Below are positions 59,093 to 64,000 of a DNA stretch of 64,000 bases, in pieces. The stretch is from contig NZ_JBKHUI010000010.1 in NCBI RefSeq assembly GCF_046569695.1, forward strand, positions 129,370-193,369. Reading direction: 5' to 3'. How positions within the stretch are numbered: the first letter of the stretch is position 1; the number at the start of each line of letters is the position of its first letter. Source of the DNA: Kluyvera sp046569695. GTDB taxonomy: Bacteria > Pseudomonadota > Gammaproteobacteria > Enterobacterales > Enterobacteriaceae. The notes below the pieces were generated by a model, which did not search any database, was not told the DNA's origin, and saw only the letters and a list, made by a program, of their open reading frames with translations. The translations under genes and the position numbers were made by a program.

Positions 59093-60427
59093 TTACTTGC
59101 TAACAACAACTTTATTTCGCCCACTCTCCTTCGCGGCGTATAACGCCTTGTCGGCAAACGAAATGCACTCATCGGCGGTGAAACGCCTGTCTAATGTGGT
59201 AAACACGCCGATGCTCACCGTCATCGGCTCTGGGGTCAAATTCGCTCCCGCTTTTGCCGTCTCAGATTCAATGCGCCCACGAATGCGCTCTGCTACCGTC
59301 AGCGCCACCTGCGCAGAGGCGTTACGCATCAACACGGCAAACTCTTCGCCGCCAATGCGCGCCAGAATATCGCACTCACGAATGGATTTTTTTGCCAGAT
59401 CGACAATGCAGCGTATGACCGCGTCCCCTGCCGGGTGGCCATAGCGGTCATTGATACGTTTAAAGTGATCGATATCCAGAATCATCAGACTGATGCTCTC
59501 ACCAGACGCGATCAGCTGCTGTAGCTCTTTATAGAAATAGGCGCGGTTGTAGATACCGGTTAGTGGATCATGTATCGAGAGCATGGTGGAATTTTTGTGC
59601 ATCAGGAAGATGTCATAGAGCAGCACGATGATCACAAAGAAGGTGCAGACCACCTCAATGCCGCGGCTCAGATACCAGACGGAGAAGTTGTACTCATTCA
59701 GGTTCAGCAAAATCAGATTGCTGAAGAGGCTCGAGATGCAGAATGCCGCAATGCTCACCCACAGCAGGTTCCTGAGTTGAGTGATGACGATCGTCAGCAG
59801 CAGCGTCATAAACCAGCCCGCCACAATCAACGCACTGTAGTAACTGCTCCAGGCATTACGGTCGTGGCCCTTTGCTTTATTAATCAGATTCAGCGAGATC
59901 TGCGGATTGTAGCTGGACAGGTTGTGGGCAAAAATCGCCAGAAAGAAAACCGCGAATGCCAGTATGATGACCAGCGCTTCATCTTTACCATCCGGGCTAA
60001 TATTCTTCTTCAGCAAATAGGCGTAGTAAAGCGCAAAAAGGATGGCGACGATAAACGTGACCTGACGGAAAAGATAAAATATAGCCAGGTCGTTGGTAAT
60101 CGCATTAAGCGGAATGCAAACAGAGATAAATTTCTGGATTAGCGTTACGGCCTCTACGCAATAAATATCAGATCCTAAAAAACCTAATCCAAGAATAGCG
60201 ACGTATAGTAGTTTTCTATTACAGATAAACTGAAAAAACATAAAGAAGAAGATAATCGCATCCAGCAGTAAAAGCAGCCCGGTAAACACCAGATAGTAAA
60301 TATCAGGGATCACCATCCGATAGGTTGTCAGATGGTTAGCCAGCACAAGCATACCGACAAGTATCAGGCATGCGATGATTAAGAAAAAACTAACCCGAGG
60401 GGGTATTCGATGACAGCGCTGGCCCAT
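59093..60427 (-). CDS. cdgI: Membrane diguanylate cyclase, CdgI (YeaI)-like
   Basis: ATG at 60427 with GGAGGA seven bases upstream gives 444 residues; a longer in-frame start at 60472 lacks a site. The N-terminal 280 residues contain about eight hydrophobic helices, as in MASE-type membrane sensors, followed by a GGDEF domain (DPLTGIYNRAYFYKELQQLI, LDIDHFKRINDRYGHPAGD). The active site is GGEEF, an active-type variant, with an intact RxxD inhibitory site (RECD). It resembles E. coli YeaI in architecture, but its location differs from the E. coli order (near yeaH-yeaJ), so the symbol is tentative. Confidence 0.8.
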   Translation of the reverse strand: MGQRCHRIPPRVSFFLIIACLILVGMLVLANHLTTYRMVIPDIYYLVFTGLLLLLDAIIFFFMFFQFICNRKLLYVAILGLGFLGSDIYCVEAVTLIQKFISVCIPLNAITNDLAIFYLFRQVTFIVAILFALYYAYLLKKNISPDGKDEALVIILAFAVFFLAIFAHNLSSYNPQISLNLINKAKGHDRNAWSSYYSALIVAGWFMTLLLTIVITQLRNLLWVSIAAFCISSLFSNLILLNLNEYNFSVWYLSRGIEVVCTFFVIIVLLYDIFLMHKNSTMLSIHDPLTGIYNRAYFYKELQQLIASGESISLMILDIDHFKRINDRYGHPAGDAVIRCIVDLAKKSIRECDILARIGGEEFAVLMRNASAQVALTVAERIRGRIESETAKAGANLTPEPMTVSIGVFTTLDRRFTADECISFADKALYAAKESGRNKVVVSK

Positions 60428-60655
60428 ATAGAGTCCTCCATGACTACTTCGACTGTTATAATCCTCCGTCATGTATGAGCATATTGCGTTTAATCAATAT
60501 TTATTTTTATAAATCTTTATCGACCACAATATTAATTGAGTATGGTTTATCCATCACCAGCTAAAATAAAAAGATAACCCGGATGTTTTTTATTCAGCAA
60601 TAGCATATTTGCAGTCGGGGGGAGTCCTAAACCGCCCGAAGGCGGTATCGGGACG

Positions 60656-60880
60656 TTACTCTGCGATTTCCAGCGCATCCTGGATGGCATCAGCCAGTGC
60701 GGCAACTTCCTGAGAAACGTTGCGCAGATCCATCTGGGAGCGAATACCCGAGTTTGCGGTGGATGCAGAAACGGACGCTTTGGAGATCTCCAGAGCGGCC
60801 TGAACGGCCAGTAAACGCTTGTGGTTTTCAGCGGCATCAACGCCGGTGGCGCCGTCGAGATCGAAGTACCCTTCTAACAT
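60656..60880 (-). CDS. Small acidic conserved protein, 74 residues
   Basis: ATG at 60880 with AAGGAGAG upstream on the minus strand encodes 74 residues beginning MLEGYFDLDGATGVDAAENH and ending AALADAIQDALEIAE. It is alanine-rich, acidic and probably helical, without cysteine, signal peptide or membrane helix. A longer upstream start is rejected. A short hairpin (ACCGCC/GGCGGT, 60631-60646) follows. Function unknown; it sits between the cdgI-like gene and the adhesin. Confidence 0.75.
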   Translation of the reverse strand: MLEGYFDLDGATGVDAAENHKRLLAVQAALEISKASVSASTANSGIRSQMDLRNVSQEVAALADAIQDALEIAE

Positions 60881-61126
60881 TGTTCTCTCCTTATGATTTC
60901 TTGCCCAGTGTAGGGTGATATGTGCGATCGCGCTATCAAATTTGCCATCGTTGATAGCAATACTTAGTAACAATTAGAATACTATTACCATTCCCTTGCA
61001 GACCTTAAAATGTCGGCCGTAAACTATTAGAATTTTAATTTATTTACAAGTTAACTATTAATCACCACAGTTCAATCAAATAATAATAAACATCAATACA
61101 ACATATGGCATACATCAGGAGTGTAA

Positions 61127-61522
61127 ATGGAATTTAATGAAATGCTCAGAGGATTTTTTGAGCAGGTTCGACATGAATCAGACTTCCTGCAATTTTTAAC
61201 AGAATTAAAACAAAATAATATCTCGTATTACATCTACTTCGTTGCGACAGGAAACGTAAAAGTTGTGACCTCTTCTGATTCTTACGTTTCGATGAAAAGT
61301 GACCGTGGGCTCATTAAAATTAACTCAGAGGCTAGCAGTTGTCTGACGCGAATTGCCGCCAAGCGCCATTTCACTCACGTTACCGCCTTTGATCAGTATT
61401 GTCGGGAGCTCGCCAGGGCCGGTGTATTTAAATGGGTGGTGGATGTAAATGAAGTGAATCGCTATTACTGGTCAAAAGACAACCAACTGTTGCACACGGA
61501 AAATATCATTAATCCTACGTAA
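61127..61522 (+). CDS. DUF1398 family protein (YbcV-like)
   Basis: A 131-residue cytoplasmic protein resembling the DUF1398/YbcV family: GIKRYEVD-type opening FEQVRHESDFLQFLTELKQN, then ISYYIYFVATGNVKVVTSSD and DQYCRELARAGVFKWVVDVN. The gene is more A/T-rich than its neighbours, suggesting a recent arrival. The upstream gap 60881-61126 is strongly A/T-rich (possible H-NS-bound DNA) and holds the promoters. Function unknown. Confidence 0.8.
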   Translation: MEFNEMLRGFFEQVRHESDFLQFLTELKQNNISYYIYFVATGNVKVVTSSDSYVSMKSDRGLIKINSEASSCLTRIAAKRHFTHVTAFDQYCRELARAGVFKWVVDVNEVNRYYWSKDNQLLHTENIINPT

Positions 61523-61584
61523 TAATAAAAGACTGTTAAGTACTGCGTTAGCACAGCGATGACACGTTTTATTATCGCAATAAG

Positions 61585-61607
61585 ATGACCGCCGAAGCGG
61601 TCATCTT
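61585..61607. terminator. Stem-loop between the DUF1398 and adhesin genes
   Basis: GATGACCGC (61585-61593), loop CGAA, GCGGTCATC, in the convergent gap between the two genes. T-rich sequence lies on the minus-strand side only weakly; it may serve both transcripts. Confidence 0.65.
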
Positions 61608-61635
61608 AGTACTGATAGTGATACGCCGTTAACCG

Positions 61636-64000
61636 TTAAATGACTGGCGTGTCCGGTTTTGCTATCAGTTCATTAATATTAAACTCCCCGGAAGAACAGT
61701 GCTCAACCGTGATGCTCATTGTTGCCCCAGAACTTATCTGCCCATTGGTATTGATTTCGATAACCGCATTACCGTTGCTGTCATCCGTGATTCTGATATA
61801 AGAAGCGAGATCGGTCTCGGCAACATCACCCAGCAGATCGCTTAAATCAATGCGATCGCCTTCGTCGGCTCTGAAGTCTTTAATAACATCGTGCCCATCA
61901 TCGCCTTTAATCCAGGTGAACGTATCGCTGCCACTTCCGCCGTACAGCGCGTCATCGCCTTTGCCGCCAATCAGAATATCGTTTCCGGAACCGCCGTAGA
62001 GGGTGTCATTGCCAGTTCCGCCGTAAAGAATGTCATTCCCCTCGTCGCCGTACAGTATGTCGTTTCCACCACCACCGAACAAAATATCATTCCCCGCCCC
62101 ACCATAGAGTGTGTCATCACCACCCTCCGGTGAACTTATATCGAATTCCTGACTATTGTCGATGATGTATTTTTGTACATCCGCAAGCGTTGGGCTTTCT
62201 ACCCCTAATTTAGTCGAAATATAGTTGAACAATTCGCTAAATTCGTTGTAGCCGTCGCCAAACAGAATATCATTCCCCATACCGCCGTAGATAAGGTCAT
62301 TGCCATCACCACCGGCAAGGATATCATCCCCCCCGCCGCCATAGAGAATATCGTTTCCTGCACCGCCAAAGAGAATATCATCACCGCCATCACTCCGTGA
62401 CATGTCGAATACTTCAGGATGCTCGGTAATATACTGATGAATATGGGCAGAGGTTATAGAAGAGACGTCAACGCCCATCTCCTTCGAGATAAACTCCCTA
62501 ATGGCTGCAAAGCCGTTTCCTGCGATTCCTGCAAATTCTACGGCATCACCAAACAGGATATCATTGCCGCTTTTCCCCTGAACAATATCTTCCGCACCTG
62601 CCACACGAATATCGTTTTTACCCAGGATCGCTTCAGCAAGTTCGCTCGCTTTAATATCAGTCTGTACGTTCCCATCAGAGTCGTAAGCTCTAAGATCGTC
62701 AGCACCGATAGCTTTATTCACGCCTAAGGCTTCAATTGTACCGCAGACCGCTAATAGCATAGCAAAGGAACTCAGAGCCCCGTTGGTAACGTTAGGGTTA
62801 TCCGCGCTCGCAGCATTACCAGAACCAAATGTGCCCGTTATTTTATAGCCACCCGCACCATCCGAAACAACGGTACCAATTTTAGTTCTCGTACCTCCAT
62901 TCCATTCATATACGTTACCGTTCTTATCAACAACTTCTCTGAGAGTATTATTGACTCTCATCGAGTAGGCAGTGCCCAACTTAAAGTTGATGGTATTAAT
63001 ATCAAGGTAAGCTGTGGCGGTACTGCGTGCATCAACATCAACAACCGTCAAAGAACCCGTATAGATTGTTGGTTTCCCGTCGGTGATAAAATAGGTGAGA
63101 TTGGTGCTTCCATCACCTTCAAACCCTGAGAACCATTCTGCCGCATTTTCAAATGCAGCACCGTAGTTGGTACTGCCGCCGCTGGACATCTTGTTCATTT
63201 GCGTAATGAGATCGGTCAGCACCTTGCTTCTTTGCGCATCAGTCATGCTCGAGGTAAATGTCGCTTCGTAGGAAAATTGAACTTTAGTATCAAAATCAAC
63301 TAATAATATGTTCAGCGTCCCGGAGTTTTCGACTGCGGTACCGGCGGCCAACGTCGTGAATACCGTTTTCAGGGATGCAACTAACGCGCTGATATCCTTA
63401 GCTGATACGCTGCCAGAAGTATCCACCAGAAAAGCTATATTGTAGTCTTGCCCTGGCTGGGCCTGAAAACCCTCCACGTCACCAATGATGACTGTGCTGC
63501 TGCCTTCATTTGCACTAATGGTATCACTGCCAGCCGTACCTAATTTTTCCGATGCGGTTTCCACTGTGACGGTTCGTGAATAGTCACTGAAATCGGTATT
63601 TCCCGCGGCATCGGTAATGGTGATATGCGCATCAACCTTTGGCGTCGCGACCAATTCCGCCGTATCTACCGTTAATTCCCATACTAATTTATCGCCAACC
63701 TGCTTGAGCGACACATTGTCATAAGTCGTATTGTTAACCGTAATGCTTACCGTGTCGTTTTCCGTGGCTTCTCCGGTGACGTAGCCGGTGATCGTCGTGG
63801 TTGGCGCATCTTGTCCTTGCCAATGCGTGGTTTCTGAGGTGTCGAGGTAATCGTCACCAGTAATAGGGTCAATAACGATCTTCACATCTACCGCCAGATC
63901 GCGGGCCACCCCGGTGTCGTCGGTGTCGCTGCCCCTGTTATCCGCCGCGTCGTAGCCGTTGACGCTGACCTCAATCTGCGTGCCGTCCTGCAGCAGCTCC
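61636..64000 (-). CDS. Large type I-secreted RTX adhesin, C-terminal part (cut by window edge)
   Basis: The minus-strand frame is open from the window edge to the stop at 61636 (788 codons visible); the true start is outside, and the GTG at 63909 is just internal. Order: the end of an Ig-like repeat array (VSVNGYDAADNRGSDTDDTG, then VSITVNNTTYDNVSL), a VWA domain with MIDAS FLVDTSGSVSAKD about 190 residues in, two blocks of RTX calcium-binding nonapeptides (GGAGNDILYGGGGDDIL, then GGSGNDILIGGKGDDALYGG) and a C-terminal type I secretion signal (FTWIKGDDGHDVIKDFRADE). This is the LapA/BapA-type layout of giant biofilm adhesins. The T1SS genes and the retention module are not in the window. Confidence 0.93.
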   Translation of the reverse strand, partial: ELLQDGTQIEVSVNGYDAADNRGSDTDDTGVARDLAVDVKIVIDPITGDDYLDTSETTHWQGQDAPTTTITGYVTGEATENDTVSITVNNTTYDNVSLKQVGDKLVWELTVDTAELVATPKVDAHITITDAAGNTDFSDYSRTVTVETASEKLGTAGSDTISANEGSSTVIIGDVEGFQAQPGQDYNIAFLVDTSGSVSAKDISALVASLKTVFTTLAAGTAVENSGTLNILLVDFDTKVQFSYEATFTSSMTDAQRSKVLTDLITQMNKMSSGGSTNYGAAFENAAEWFSGFEGDGSTNLTYFITDGKPTIYTGSLTVVDVDARSTATAYLDINTINFKLGTAYSMRVNNTLREVVDKNGNVYEWNGGTRTKIGTVVSDGAGGYKITGTFGSGNAASADNPNVTNGALSSFAMLLAVCGTIEALGVNKAIGADDLRAYDSDGNVQTDIKASELAEAILGKNDIRVAGAEDIVQGKSGNDILFGDAVEFAGIAGNGFAAIREFISKEMGVDVSSITSAHIHQYITEHPEVFDMSRSDGGDDILFGGAGNDILYGGGGDDILAGGDGNDLIYGGMGNDILFGDGYNEFSELFNYISTKLGVESPTLADVQKYIIDNSQEFDISSPEGGDDTLYGGAGNDILFGGGGNDILYGDEGNDILYGGTGNDTLYGGSGNDILIGGKGDDALYGGSGSDTFTWIKGDDGHDVIKDFRADEGDRIDLSDLLGDVAETDLASYIRITDDSNGNAVIEINTNGQISSGATMSITVEHCSSGEFNINELIAKPDTPVI

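Overview
This window is chromosomal DNA of an Enterobacteriaceae species close to Enterobacter, Lelliottia, Kosakonia or Citrobacter. Most genes are near-full-length counterparts of Escherichia coli genes, in nearly the same order as the E. coli ast-xthA-ynj-gdhA-topB-selD-sppA-ansA-pncA and yeaC-msrB-gapA-yeaD-mipA-yeaG-yeaH-yeaJ-yeaK-yeaL-yeaM-yeaN-yeaO-yoaF-yeaP segments. The assignment rests on remembered protein families and gene order; no database was searched.

Layout. 1-4676 is the arginine succinyltransferase operon astCADBE read leftward (astB runs off the edge), with a sigma-54 promoter in front of astC. 5126-5929 is xthA, followed by a strongly folded non-coding element (6058-6247). 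6436-11166 is a tightly overlapping ydjX-ydjZ-ynjB-ynjC-ynjD membrane and ABC-transport operon whose ydjX has a frameshift close to its start. ynjE, ynjF, ynjA, nudG, ynjH, gdhA, topB, selD, ydjA, sppA, ansA and pncA follow to 23637.

The first accessory block (23640-32120) stands where E. coli has ydjE-ydjL. It holds a KacAT-like acetyltransferase toxin-antitoxin pair with unusual features in both partners, and a GH18 chitinase whose C-terminus runs into a REP element. It also holds three flavin-type oxidoreductase genes behind a sigma-54 promoter, facing a divergent regulator that fuses a sigma-54 AAA+ activator and a Fis-type HTH to an SsuA-like sulfonate-binding domain. Read together, these look like a self-contained sulfonate/organosulfur-responsive system: one protein senses the ligand in the cytoplasm and switches on the monooxygenase operon.

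32117-35155 returns to core genes (yeaC, msrB, gapA with a CRP site, yeaD). A 1334-residue glycine-repeat autotransporter sits between yeaD and mipA, where E. coli has yeaE. prkA(yeaG)-yeaH has a consensus sigma-54 promoter. A GPH-type symporter plus a GH31 alpha-glycosidase are inserted between yeaK and yeaL. The nimR/nimT pair, yeaO, yoaF, a candidate sigma-S-type small RNA, dgcP and the small membrane proteins yoaK/yoaJ follow.

The right end (44 kb to the edge) is rich in cyclic-di-GMP synthesis: four GGDEF proteins (dgcJ, dgcP, an unnamed one, and a cdgI-like one). It ends in the C-terminal part of a large type I-secreted adhesin with a VWA domain and RTX repeats, suggesting a biofilm or surface-attachment region. 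REP-type palindromes lie in many gaps. No rRNA, tRNA, CRISPR array, prophage or insertion sequence was seen.
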